Source of the DNA: Rhodospirillales bacterium
GTDB taxonomy: Bacteria; Pseudomonadota; Alphaproteobacteria; Rhodospirillales; Casp-alpha2
DNA length: 10,764 bases
Assembly (NCBI GenBank): GCA_021775275.1
Contig: JAJFIE010000257.1
Coordinates: forward strand, 1 to 10,764
Reading direction: 5' to 3'
Each line of letters begins with the position of its first letter. The first letter of the stretch is position 1. This document shows, piece after piece, positions 1 through 5,078 of the stretch. The translations under genes were made by a program, and so were the position numbers. Under the pieces are notes generated by a model. The model worked only from the letters and a program-made list of their open reading frames with translations. It searched no databases and had not been told where the DNA came from.

Positions 1-491
1 CGGTATTGGTCAAGGCCGACAAGGAGGGCTCGGACGGGGTCGGGGCGAATGCTCGGGGCATCCTGTCGACACATCTCCACTCGGATGGAAAGTTTGCCGA
101 TCTCCTGTACGTCGATGGCGGGCCATCTTCAACCCAAACAGTCGGACACGTCCGCATGACCGGGCGCGAAGTATTCCGGCACGCGGTAATCAATCTGGCT
201 GCTGTTGTGGATGAAGCGCTGGAAGCCAACGGACTGAACCGATCCGATATCGATTGGCTTGTCCCCCATCAGGCGAACAAGCGTATCCTTGACGGCACGG
301 CAAAGAAACTTGGACTATCACCGGAAAACATCGTGGTGACCGTTGACCGCCACGCCAATACGTCCGCCGCGTCAATTCCCTTGGCATTGGACGAGGCCGT
401 CAGGGACGGTCGTATCGAGGCCGGGCAACTTGTCCTGCTGGAGGCCATGGGCGGCGGCCTGACCTGGGGCTCCGCTCTGGTGCGCTGGTAA
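1..491 (+). CDS. fabH: 3-oxoacyl-ACP synthase III (KAS III), C-terminal part
   Basis: This is the 3' part of FabH, which condenses acetyl-CoA with malonyl-ACP to start type II fatty acid synthesis in the cytoplasm. The reading frame is open at the left edge (first full codon at 3) and ends with TAA at 489-491, so about 162 C-terminal residues are present. Two of the three catalytic positions are visible: His in PHQANKRI (codon 267-269) and Asn in HANTSAAS. The family ending [13 protein letters not shown] is intact. The active-site Cys lies upstream of the window. In many proteobacteria fabH follows plsX and precedes ihfA, as seen here on the right side. A run of seven T follows the stop (494-500), but I see no convincing stem before it. 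Identification is very secure. Confidence 0.97.
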   Translation, partial: VLVKADKEGSDGVGANARGILSTHLHSDGKFADLLYVDGGPSSTQTVGHVRMTGREVFRHAVINLAAVVDEALEANGLNRSDIDWLVPHQANKRILDGTAKKLGLSPENIVVTVDRHANTSAASIPLALDEAVRDGRIEAGQLVLLEAMGGGLTWGSALVRW

Positions 492-557
492 GCTTTTTTT
501 CAACCAATTCGGATAAGTTTTTATGTTACCTCAACGGGATACAACCATCCTTTGAGA

Positions 558-586
558 TTGACGCCAATCAAGGTGCACGTTACCCT
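558..586 (+). promoter_or_regulatory. Possible sigma70-type promoter for ihfA
   Basis: TTGACG (558-563) is separated by 17 nt from TACCCT (581-586). The -35 matches the consensus at five of six positions; the -10 is poor (three of six). It lies in the 139-nt gap between fabH and ihfA, giving a leader of about 40 nt. This is an inference from the motifs only. Confidence 0.3.
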
Positions 587-598
587 CTGGCCAATCAA
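563..598 (+). repeat. Direct repeat GCCAATCAA x2 upstream of ihfA
   Basis: The 9-mer GCCAATCAA occurs at 563-571 and again at 590-598, spaced 27 nt start to start. The copies flank the putative -10 of ihfA. Each contains the AATCAA half of the IHF consensus (WATCAANNNNTTR), but neither has TTR at the right distance, so neither is a full IHF site. They could bind a dimeric regulator or be chance. Confidence 0.4.
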
Positions 599-630
599 AG
601 ACGATTAAACCGATCAGCTAGGACGGGGAC

Positions 631-942
631 ATGTCAGGCAGAACAATCACGCGTGCGCAGCTCGGGGAAGCCGTCTATCAGGAAGTCGGCTTGTCACGCA
701 ATGAGTCTGCGGACCTTCTCGAAACGGTTTTGTCCTATATTTCGGACTCATTGACGACAGGCGAGACGGTGAAAATCTCCTCGTTCGGAAGCTTTTCCGT
801 TCGCCAGAAAGGACAGCGGATTGGCCGTAATCCGAAAACCGGCGAAGAAGTACCGATTTTGCCGCGTCGTGTTCTGGTGTTCCGACCGTCACAGGTCCTG
901 AAAAGTCGCATCAATGAAGGCAACTCAGGCGCTATGGAGTAA
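631..942 (+). CDS. ihfA: Integration host factor subunit alpha
   Basis: Encodes a 103-residue DNA-bending protein of the HU/IHF family. IHF alpha pairs with IHF beta, bends DNA sharply at specific sites, and assists sigma54 promoters, recombination and replication. The N-terminal helices (about 5-45) contain the typical [18 protein letters not shown] region. The beta-arm segment carries [12 protein letters not shown] (about 65-76), whose NP pair provides the intercalating proline. The C-terminus has [13 protein letters not shown]. The start at 631 is supported by a purine-rich AGGACGGGG just upstream. The MerR-type gene begins 13 nt after the stop, so the two are probably cotranscribed. The length equals the family norm. 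The match is to alpha rather than beta or HU because of the [13 protein letters not shown] end and the location after fabH. Confidence 0.95.
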   Translation: MSGRTITRAQLGEAVYQEVGLSRNESADLLETVLSYISDSLTTGETVKISSFGSFSVRQKGQRIGRNPKTGEEVPILPRRVLVFRPSQVLKSRINEGNSGAME

Positions 943-955
943 TCGATAATTCGCT

Positions 956-1399
956 ATGGCGGACCCCAACGACGCAGCCCCCCGCACAAAATCACCAAAA
1001 GCTTTTCGGACCATTAGTGAAGCGGCGAGAGAGCTTGACCTGCCGCAGCATGTGCTTCGTTTCTGGGAGACGAAGTTTCCACAAATCAAACCCATGAAAC
1101 GAGCCGGTGGGCGACGGTTTTACCGTCCGGAAGATGTCGAACTTCTCACCCGCATCAAGATGCTGTTGCATACGGAAGGTTACACCATCAAAGGTGTGCA
1201 GAAACTGCTTCGGCAGAACAGCGGGCATGGGCAGGAACGGGGGCCGGATCAGGGAATCCCCCCGTCCGTGCCCGAGAACGACAACCAGAAAATAAAATCA
1301 AATGACCGGCAGTTGCAGATGGAAGCAGAAATCAATGCCGCTATCGGTGAATTGGAAAGCGTTCACGCCGATCTGCTGGCGGCCAGAAAACCTTCATAA
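956..1399 (+). CDS. MerR-family transcriptional regulator
   Basis: A 147-residue protein with one recognisable domain, a MerR-type winged helix-turn-helix at about residues 17-87. Visible motifs are [20 protein letters not shown] (HTH), then [13 protein letters not shown] (wing) and [19 protein letters not shown]. The C-terminal 60 residues are polar and low in complexity, with a final helix ([19 protein letters not shown]) that may form a short coiled coil for dimerisation. I see no cysteine cluster typical of metal-sensing MerR proteins, so the ligand is unknown. In alphaproteobacteria this gene commonly sits right after ihfA, as here (13-nt gap). No good Shine-Dalgarno sequence precedes ATG 956; the nearest GGAG (936-939) is 16 nt away, inside the end of ihfA. 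An in-frame TAA at 947-949 excludes a longer start, so translation may be coupled to ihfA. Confidence 0.9.
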   Translation: MADPNDAAPRTKSPKAFRTISEAARELDLPQHVLRFWETKFPQIKPMKRAGGRRFYRPEDVELLTRIKMLLHTEGYTIKGVQKLLRQNSGHGQERGPDQGIPPSVPENDNQKIKSNDRQLQMEAEINAAIGELESVHADLLAARKPS

Positions 1400-1430
1400 G
1401 GCCGCTCGGACATTTCCAATACAGCAACGC

Positions 1431-1459
1431 TTGTCCCCGCTCACAAGCCTGCGTATAGT
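1431..1459 (+). promoter_or_regulatory. sigma70-type promoter for tRNA-Pro
   Basis: TTGTCC (1431-1436), a 17-nt spacer, and TATAGT (1454-1459) match the housekeeping promoter well. The bases right after the -10 are GCGCGCCGCG, a GC-rich discriminator typical of stable-RNA promoters under stringent control. Transcription would start near 1466, leaving a 5' leader of about 60 nt for RNase P to remove. The motif is seen directly; the regulation is inferred. Confidence 0.65.
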
Positions 1460-1527
1460 GCGCGCCGCGCTATGAGACATCATGGTGCGGTTGGTGGCGC
1501 CAAGGCACCGCAAGAATACCCCGGATC

Positions 1528-1604
1528 CGGGGGGTAGCTCAGTCTGGTAGAGCACTCGGCTGGGGGCCGAGCGGTCGCAGGTTCGAATCCTGTCCCCCCG
1601 ACCA
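1528..1604 (+). tRNA. tRNA-Pro, anticodon GGG, CCA encoded
   Basis: The cloverleaf can be folded by eye. The acceptor stem CGGGGGG (1528-1534) pairs with CCCCCCG (1594-1600). The D-stem is GCTC (1537-1540) with GAGC (1550-1553). The anticodon stem CTCGG (1555-1559) pairs with CCGAG (1567-1571), and the anticodon GGG is at 1562-1564. The variable loop has 5 nt. The T-stem GCAGG/CCTGT encloses the loop TTCGAAT (1582-1588). Discriminator A (1601) and genomic CCA (1602-1604) follow. GGG reads proline CCC and, by wobble, CCU codons. It has its own promoter upstream, and no terminator is visible before the next gene. Confidence 0.98.
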
Positions 1605-1650
1605 ATATTGTTGACCAAAACAGCTCCCAAAACCTGAATGCATATCAAAC

Positions 1651-2604
1651 ATGGCGGATTTCCCGGCTTCACCGTCTTCTCAACAGTCGCCTGACAATCC
1701 GGTTTTCCTGAACAGCAGCCTCATTGGCACCCTGCTGTATCTGACGGCCTTTGCAATCCTGCCTGCCATGGACGCCATCGCCAAGCATCTGGGCGATCAC
1801 CTCAATCTGGTGCAGATCACCTGGGGCCGATACTTCTTTCATTTCCTGTTTCTATCCCCACTGGTGTTATACCGATATGGTTTGAGTGCGCTACGGCCTG
1901 AACGATTTTTTCTGCAAATTTTACGCGGTGGATTTTTGTTGGCCGCGACGTTGTTCTTCTTCGGCGCTATTATCGTGATGCCTATTGCCGATGCCCTGGC
2001 CATTGCTTTTGTCTCACCATTTCTGGTGACCATCCTCTCGCCCTTTATGTTAAACGAACGAATTGGCCTGTACCGTATCTCCGCCGTGCTGGTCGGTTTT
2101 GTCGGTACCCTGATTATTATCAGGCCAGGCATCGGTGTATTCAACAGTGGCGCCCTGATGGCCCTCGGCACCGGTACCATGTACGCCTTTTATTCCATCG
2201 CCACGAGGAAACTGTCGGGAACAGCACCGCCGATCGTGACTCTGACCTTTACAGCTCTGCTCGGAACCATGGTCATGAGCGCCGCCATGCCGTTTTACTG
2301 GTCACCTCTGGAGCTCTCAGACTTAGGCTGGATGATCGGCATGGGTTTGTTTGGCGCACTGGGGCACTATTTTTTTATTAAGGCTTATGACTATGCCGAA
2401 GCGTCGTTTCTGGCGCCGTTCTCCTACGCTGAGATCGTCACGGCCACCCTGTTCGGGTTGATTTTTTTCGGTGATTTCCCTGACGCATGGACATGGACCG
2501 GAACGGTTATTGTCATTGCATCGGGAATCTTCATTTCGCTTCGCGAACGTTACCGTGCCAAGCGGGAATTAAACGCGGCGTCGGATGTAGCGCCCAATCT
2601 CTGA
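1651..2604 (+). CDS. DMT-superfamily transporter (EamA family)
   Basis: A 317-residue polytopic inner-membrane protein with two EamA-type repeats (about 24-153 and 168-297), each able to give five helices, so ten in total. Diagnostic features are the first-repeat stretch MDAIAKHL...QITWGRYFFHF and the pattern ADALAIAFVSPFLVTILSPFMLNE...GTLIIIRPG. The second repeat contains AEASFLAPFSYAEIVTATLFGLIFFGDFP. This matches drug/metabolite transporters of the RhaT/RibN-like kind. The substrate cannot be read from the sequence. The N-terminus (first 20 residues) is hydrophilic, and the C-terminus is basic and probably cytoplasmic. ATG 1651 lies only 46 nt after the tRNA-Pro CCA with no clear ribosome binding site, so the gene may be transcribed from the tRNA promoter. 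Family is secure, function unknown. Confidence 0.9.
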   Translation: MADFPASPSSQQSPDNPVFLNSSLIGTLLYLTAFAILPAMDAIAKHLGDHLNLVQITWGRYFFHFLFLSPLVLYRYGLSALRPERFFLQILRGGFLLAATLFFFGAIIVMPIADALAIAFVSPFLVTILSPFMLNERIGLYRISAVLVGFVGTLIIIRPGIGVFNSGALMALGTGTMYAFYSIATRKLSGTAPPIVTLTFTALLGTMVMSAAMPFYWSPLELSDLGWMIGMGLFGALGHYFFIKAYDYAEASFLAPFSYAEIVTATLFGLIFFGDFPDAWTWTGTVIVIASGIFISLRERYRAKRELNAASDVAPNL

Positions 2605-2623
2605 CAGCAAAACCAGATTAACG

Positions 2624-2650
2624 AAAAACGACCGGCCCGAAGGCCGGTCG
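2624..2650 (-). terminator. Intrinsic terminator (minus strand), UUCG tetraloop
   Basis: Read on the minus strand, CGACCGGCC - TTCG - GGCCGGTCG forms a perfect 9-bp stem with a UUCG tetraloop (2629-2650), followed by five T (2624-2628). That is a textbook Rho-independent terminator for minus-strand transcription from the ferredoxin gene, or from a small RNA. On the + strand the same hairpin follows the transporter stop by about 25 nt but has no T-run after it, so it should terminate weakly, if at all, in that direction. Confidence 0.85.
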
Positions 2651-2738
2651 CAAGTCTGCGCTCTTGAGGGAAGGGTGTGACCTGTAATAAACAGGATCGC
2701 TTCCAATTATGTTTATGCCACAAAAGGGAGAAAGCTGA

Positions 2739-2754
2739 TGTGATGGTTGTCACA
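2739..2754. promoter_or_regulatory. Perfect TGTGA-N6-TCACA palindrome (CRP-type site)
   Basis: TGTGA (2739-2743) and TCACA (2750-2754) are separated by TGGTTG, which is exactly the half-site arrangement bound by E. coli CRP. Flanking bases do not extend the symmetry. It lies between two convergent genes, next to an AT-rich stretch (2756-2808), rather than in front of an annotated start. Whether a CRP-like protein of this organism uses this motif is not known from the window. Confidence 0.4.
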
Positions 2755-2806
2755 CATCCAAAGATATTTTCAAAATATATTTTAACATGTTGTTATTAAA
2801 AGGATT

Positions 2807-3139
2807 TTATGATCCCGGGGCAGGAATTACTTCATTCGCACCCTTCATTTCATCGCCACCACAGCCGCAAATACGTTCCAGCTCATCCAGCAACGCCTGT
2901 ACATCTTCTTTTTTTATCCCTTTATGGAAGGCGCCACCGGGGATCAGGCGTGCATTGGGGCCGTCCATACACATACCGAAACAGACCAGACGCTCCATGC
3001 CCACCTGAATACCCCGTTCGCGAATACCGGCTTCCATAGCATCAGCAATCGACTCACTGCCACGCGCCGCACAGGAAGGTTTGTCAGCCCCAAGTCTGCG
3101 ATTGACGCAGATGGCGAATGTGTGAGGTGCATCGGTCAT
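2807..3139 (-). CDS. (2Fe-2S) ferredoxin-domain protein, thioredoxin-like fold
   Basis: A 110-residue small cytoplasmic protein resembling the thioredoxin-fold [2Fe-2S] ferredoxins. The four likely cluster ligands are Cys11 and Cys23 (CVNRRLGADKPSC) and Cys53 and Cys57 (CFGMC), followed by the family pattern GPNARLIPGG and a C-terminal helix (KKEDVQALLDELE). The role is probably electron transfer or Fe-S handling; the partner is unknown. Unusually, the tail carries a further CGCGG (Cys91, Cys93) and about 15 more residues. The start at 3139 has no strong Shine-Dalgarno sequence. It lies 120 nt downstream of the uncharacterised minus-strand gene, so cotranscription is possible. The 157-nt 3' region ends at a strong terminator. 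A + strand frame in the same place (2809-3039) has a ribosome-binding-like AAAGGA, but its product is rich in His/Pro/Arg and looks like antisense noise. Confidence 0.85.
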   Translation of the reverse strand: MTDAPHTFAICVNRRLGADKPSCAARGSESIADAMEAGIRERGIQVGMERLVCFGMCMDGPNARLIPGGAFHKGIKKEDVQALLDELERICGCGGDEMKGANEVIPAPGS

Positions 3140-3195
3140 AGCGGTTTCTTGTGCTTATACTTGAGTTTATACAGAGGAAATCACTTCGGGAGTTT

Positions 3196-3211
3196 AATGA
3201 AAAACTTCATT
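3196..3211. repeat. Inverted repeat AATGAA-N4-TTCATT
   Basis: A perfect 6-bp inverted repeat with a 4-nt loop, located in the 120-nt gap upstream of the ferredoxin gene. On the minus strand it is not followed at once by a T-run, so it is not a standard terminator. It might be a short hairpin or an operator; a TATAAA (-10-like) element lies further along on the minus strand without a good -35. Confidence 0.3.
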
Positions 3212-3236
3212 TGCAGTCGCAAGGTTTTCCTGTCCG

Positions 3237-3257
3237 CCCCATGGTGCGTATATGGGG
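3237..3257 (-). repeat. Inverted repeat CCCCAT-N9-ATGGGG just after a stop codon
   Basis: CCCCAT (3237-3242) and ATGGGG (3252-3257) could form a 6-bp stem with a 9-nt loop. It starts 2 nt past the stop codon of the uncharacterised minus-strand gene. No T-run follows on the minus strand, so at most it is a weak or Rho-assisted 3' end, or a stabilising hairpin. Confidence 0.3.
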
Positions 3258-3259
3258 TG

Positions 3260-3568
3260 TCACTCGCCGGTCGCCAAGACCTCGCGACCATGATCGGTCA
3301 ATCGGCACACCAGCCAGTCGGGCTTGATAGAGTTGTTGAACCAAGGCTCAGCCCATCCCTTGTCCAGACAGCTACGAATGGTTTTTTCGTTGTAGCGCTG
3401 ACCTTCCTCGTCAAACAGCGGCAACTTGCCACCGGCCTGATCCAGGCCTCGCGACAGCCATCGTTGCTGGCTATCGGATAACGGCGAAACCTCCCCCGCC
3501 TGACGGCGCGGCCTGGCCTGTATTCTGGTCACAGGGAACGGGTGAACGCGATTTTCCTGATTTTTCAC
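3260..3568 (-). CDS. Uncharacterised protein, about 102 aa, possible winged-helix fold
   Basis: I do not recognise this as a named family. The codon pattern and composition look like a real protein: an N-terminal basic, flexible part (RIQARPRRQ), then a compact domain. That domain runs from LSDSQQRWLSRGLDQAGGKL through TIRSCLDKGWAEPWF and KPDWLVCRLTDHGREVL. The closing 'RLTDHGREVL' resembles the last helix of winged-helix proteins, suggesting DNA binding, but this is an inference. I chose GTG 3566-3568 because AGGAAG lies 7 nt upstream (3576-3581). An ATG at 3587-3589 would add seven residues but has no ribosome binding site. The gene lies 98 nt downstream of ispDF on the same strand and may share its transcript. 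It contains two Cys, which are not arranged as a metal site. Confidence 0.7.
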   Translation of the reverse strand: MKNQENRVHPFPVTRIQARPRRQAGEVSPLSDSQQRWLSRGLDQAGGKLPLFDEEGQRYNEKTIRSCLDKGWAEPWFNNSIKPDWLVCRLTDHGREVLATGE

Positions 3569-3575
3569 GATCGCA

Positions 3576-3581
3576 CTTCCT
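3576..3581 (-). promoter_or_regulatory. Ribosome binding site deciding a GTG start
   Basis: AGGAAG on the minus strand sits 7 nt before GTG 3566-3568, and falls inside the open frame that begins at ATG 3589. It therefore favours the shorter GTG-initiated product of the uncharacterised gene. Confidence 0.5.
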
Positions 3582-3666
3582 GAATGCATGACAACGAATC
3601 AACGGACATGGTAGGTGAAATCCGGCTTTTGGCCAAGTTTCATCAGATGACATAACCGTTACAAGG

Positions 3667-4854
3667 CTACGGAAGGATGATGGTGATGACCGCCTGAGCG
3701 GCAATTCCTTCGCCTCGCCCGGTAAAGCCCAACCGTTCTGTTGTCGTTGCTTTGACGTTCACTTGCTCGCCCGCAATGCCAAGAATAGCTGCAAGGCGTT
3801 CTACCATGGCGGTTCGGTGCGGGCCGATTTTTGGCATCTCGCAAATGATTGTCACGTCAACATTGATGATCCGGCCGTTTTTCGACGACAGCAACTCGGC
3901 CGCATGGCTAAGAAAGATTTTCGACGGCACATCACGCCACTGTGCCTCTGTCGGCGGAAAGTGACTTCCGATATCGCCCGCCGCCATGGCGCCCAGCAGG
4001 GCATCAGTCAGCGCGTGCATGGCCACATCGGCGTCTGAATGCCCCTCCAGGGAATGTGTATGCGCAACTGTGACCCCGCATAACGTCACGGCATCACCGT
4101 CGCAAAACCGGTGGACATCAAACCCCGTCCCGGTCCGGCTCACCCCGGTGGTCCATTTCCGGCGTGCGGCATCCAGATCCCCGGTTGTGGTGATTTTCAC
4201 GTTATCTTCCTCTCCCTCCACCAGGGTGACTTCAAGGCCCGCCATTTCGGCGACGGCGCTGTCGTCTGTCAATGTTGCCACCATGAATTCCCGGTGTGCG
4301 GCAAGGATCTCCGGAAACCTGAACCCCTGCGGCGTCTGGGCGCGCCACAGATCGTCGCGTTTCACGGTTTCATACACCATGCCATTCGCGTTCTCGCGCT
4401 TCAGGGTATCGACCACCCGGATACCAGGAATAACGGCGGGATGGCTATTCAATGCCTGGACGACGGAAGAAATCAGCGGGGCAGAAACAAAGGCACGGGC
4501 GGCGTCATGGATCAGCACCCGCGCCGGAGCAGGCGGCTGCGATGCAAGGCTCTCCAACCCCAGACGCACTGAATCCTGACGGGTCGCCCCACCGGACACA
4601 GGGGCCATGACGTTGAGGCCCCGGGCCGCATCTGCAAACAACGCAGCATCGTCCGGATGAATGACCGGCAAGACGCCATCAATGTCAGGATGCGAACAGA
4701 ATGCCTGTAGTGTTCGCCGGATTAATGGCTCGCCACCGATATCCATATATTGTTTTGGTAAATCCGCCGCCATACGTGCGCCACGGCCCGCTGCAACCAC
4801 AACGGCAATGCACGTGGTCGATGTCGCTGAAATTGCTGAAGGCAATGGGGTCAT
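3667..4854 (-). CDS. ispDF: Bifunctional IspD/IspF: MEP cytidylyltransferase and MECDP synthase
   Basis: A 395-residue fusion enzyme of the non-mevalonate isoprenoid pathway. The N-terminal IspD part (about 16-232) makes CDP-methylerythritol from MEP and CTP. Visible motifs are VVAAGRGARM and LPKQY (Lys34), GGATRQDSV, VLIHDAARAFV, LWRAQTPQGF and DDSAVAE...VEGEEDNVKIT. The C-terminal IspF part (about 237-395) cyclises CDP-ME-2-phosphate to MEcPP. It shows GFDVH (Asp246, His248 as metal ligands), GHSDADV and the third ligand His280, then GDIGSHFPP and the end KATTTERLGFTGRGEGI. Fusion of IspD and IspF is common in alphaproteobacteria, so it is expected here. The frame extends upstream to TTG 4902, but ATG 4854 places the start at the usual distance before the IspD nucleotide-binding motif; its ribosome binding site is weak. 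The neighbour downstream is not cinA, which often follows ispDF in relatives. Confidence 0.96.
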   Translation of the reverse strand: MTPLPSAISATSTTCIAVVVAAGRGARMAADLPKQYMDIGGEPLIRRTLQAFCSHPDIDGVLPVIHPDDAALFADAARGLNVMAPVSGGATRQDSVRLGLESLASQPPAPARVLIHDAARAFVSAPLISSVVQALNSHPAVIPGIRVVDTLKRENANGMVYETVKRDDLWRAQTPQGFRFPEILAAHREFMVATLTDDSAVAEMAGLEVTLVEGEEDNVKITTTGDLDAARRKWTTGVSRTGTGFDVHRFCDGDAVTLCGVTVAHTHSLEGHSDADVAMHALTDALLGAMAAGDIGSHFPPTEAQWRDVPSKIFLSHAAELLSSKNGRIINVDVTIICEMPKIGPHRTAMVERLAAILGIAGEQVNVKATTTERLGFTGRGEGIAAQAVITIILP

Positions 4855-4873
4855 AGATGTTTTTTCACAGGAA

Positions 4874-4902
4874 AATAAAAAGTTGACGAGACAAGAATTC
4901 AA
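4874..4902 (-). promoter_or_regulatory. Possible promoter for ispDF
   Basis: On the minus strand TTGAAT (4897-4902), a 17-nt spacer and TTTATT (4874-4879) give four of six matches in each box. The start would fall close to 4867, leaving a leader of about 12 nt before ATG 4854. If real, it also argues against the upstream TTG start, which lies inside the -35. Confidence 0.3.
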
Positions 4903-5012
4903 TCGCTGCTGTCTGTCTTACTTTGTTTTTGCCCCGGAACAAATGCCTTTACCGCCCAGATTATGCACATGTCTCCCGGTTTTTTGCTGCCAAATCGTTC
5001 AAGGAGTTGGTA

Positions 5013-5051
5013 ATGTGCCGCGCCCGGTCGTTTTCCGCTCATGCAAGTTAA
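5013..5051 (+). CDS. Possible 12-residue leader peptide upstream of the CcsA-like gene
   Basis: ATG 5013 is preceded at 6 nt by AAGGAG (5001-5006), one of the best ribosome binding sites in the window. It opens a frame of 12 codons (MCRARSFSAHAS) ending with TAA at 5049-5051. The frame is the same as that of the CcsA-like gene starting at 5079, but a second in-frame stop (TAG) also lies between them, so it is not an N-terminal extension without two stop-codon readthroughs. The downstream gene itself lacks a clear ribosome binding site. This could be a regulatory leader peptide, a translational-coupling device, or the decayed start of an older longer gene. No homology can be claimed. Confidence 0.3.
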   Translation: MCRARSFSAHAS

Positions 5052-5078
5052 CCCAACCATATGCCGTGTTAGATAATT

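Noticed and set aside
480..500. T-run after fabH as an intrinsic terminator
   Set aside because: Seven T follow the stop, but I could not find a stable stem immediately before them.
1580..1610. 3' end of tRNA-Pro as an integration (att) site
   Set aside because: No integrase gene, no repeated copy of the tRNA end, and ordinary core genes follow on the right.
2809..3039. + strand frame with AAAGGA before ATG 2809
   Set aside because: The ribosome-binding-like bases come from an AT-rich 3' region, and the product is antisense to the ferredoxin and has no protein-like pattern.
2924..3481. A 185-codon + strand frame across the ferredoxin and small-protein genes
   Set aside because: The minus-strand products show real cluster-ligand and fold-like patterns, while this frame crosses two genes and their spacer without any domain.
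3986..4579. Long + strand open frames (197 and 153 codons) opposite ispDF
   Set aside because: Both are antisense to clear IspD and IspF motifs, and their translations look like shuffled Arg/Ser/Pro-rich sequence.
5048..5077. TTAACC-N18-GATAAT as promoter of the CcsA-like gene
   Set aside because: The start of transcription would fall a few bases inside the coding sequence, after ATG 5079, which fits neither a normal leader nor this start codon.
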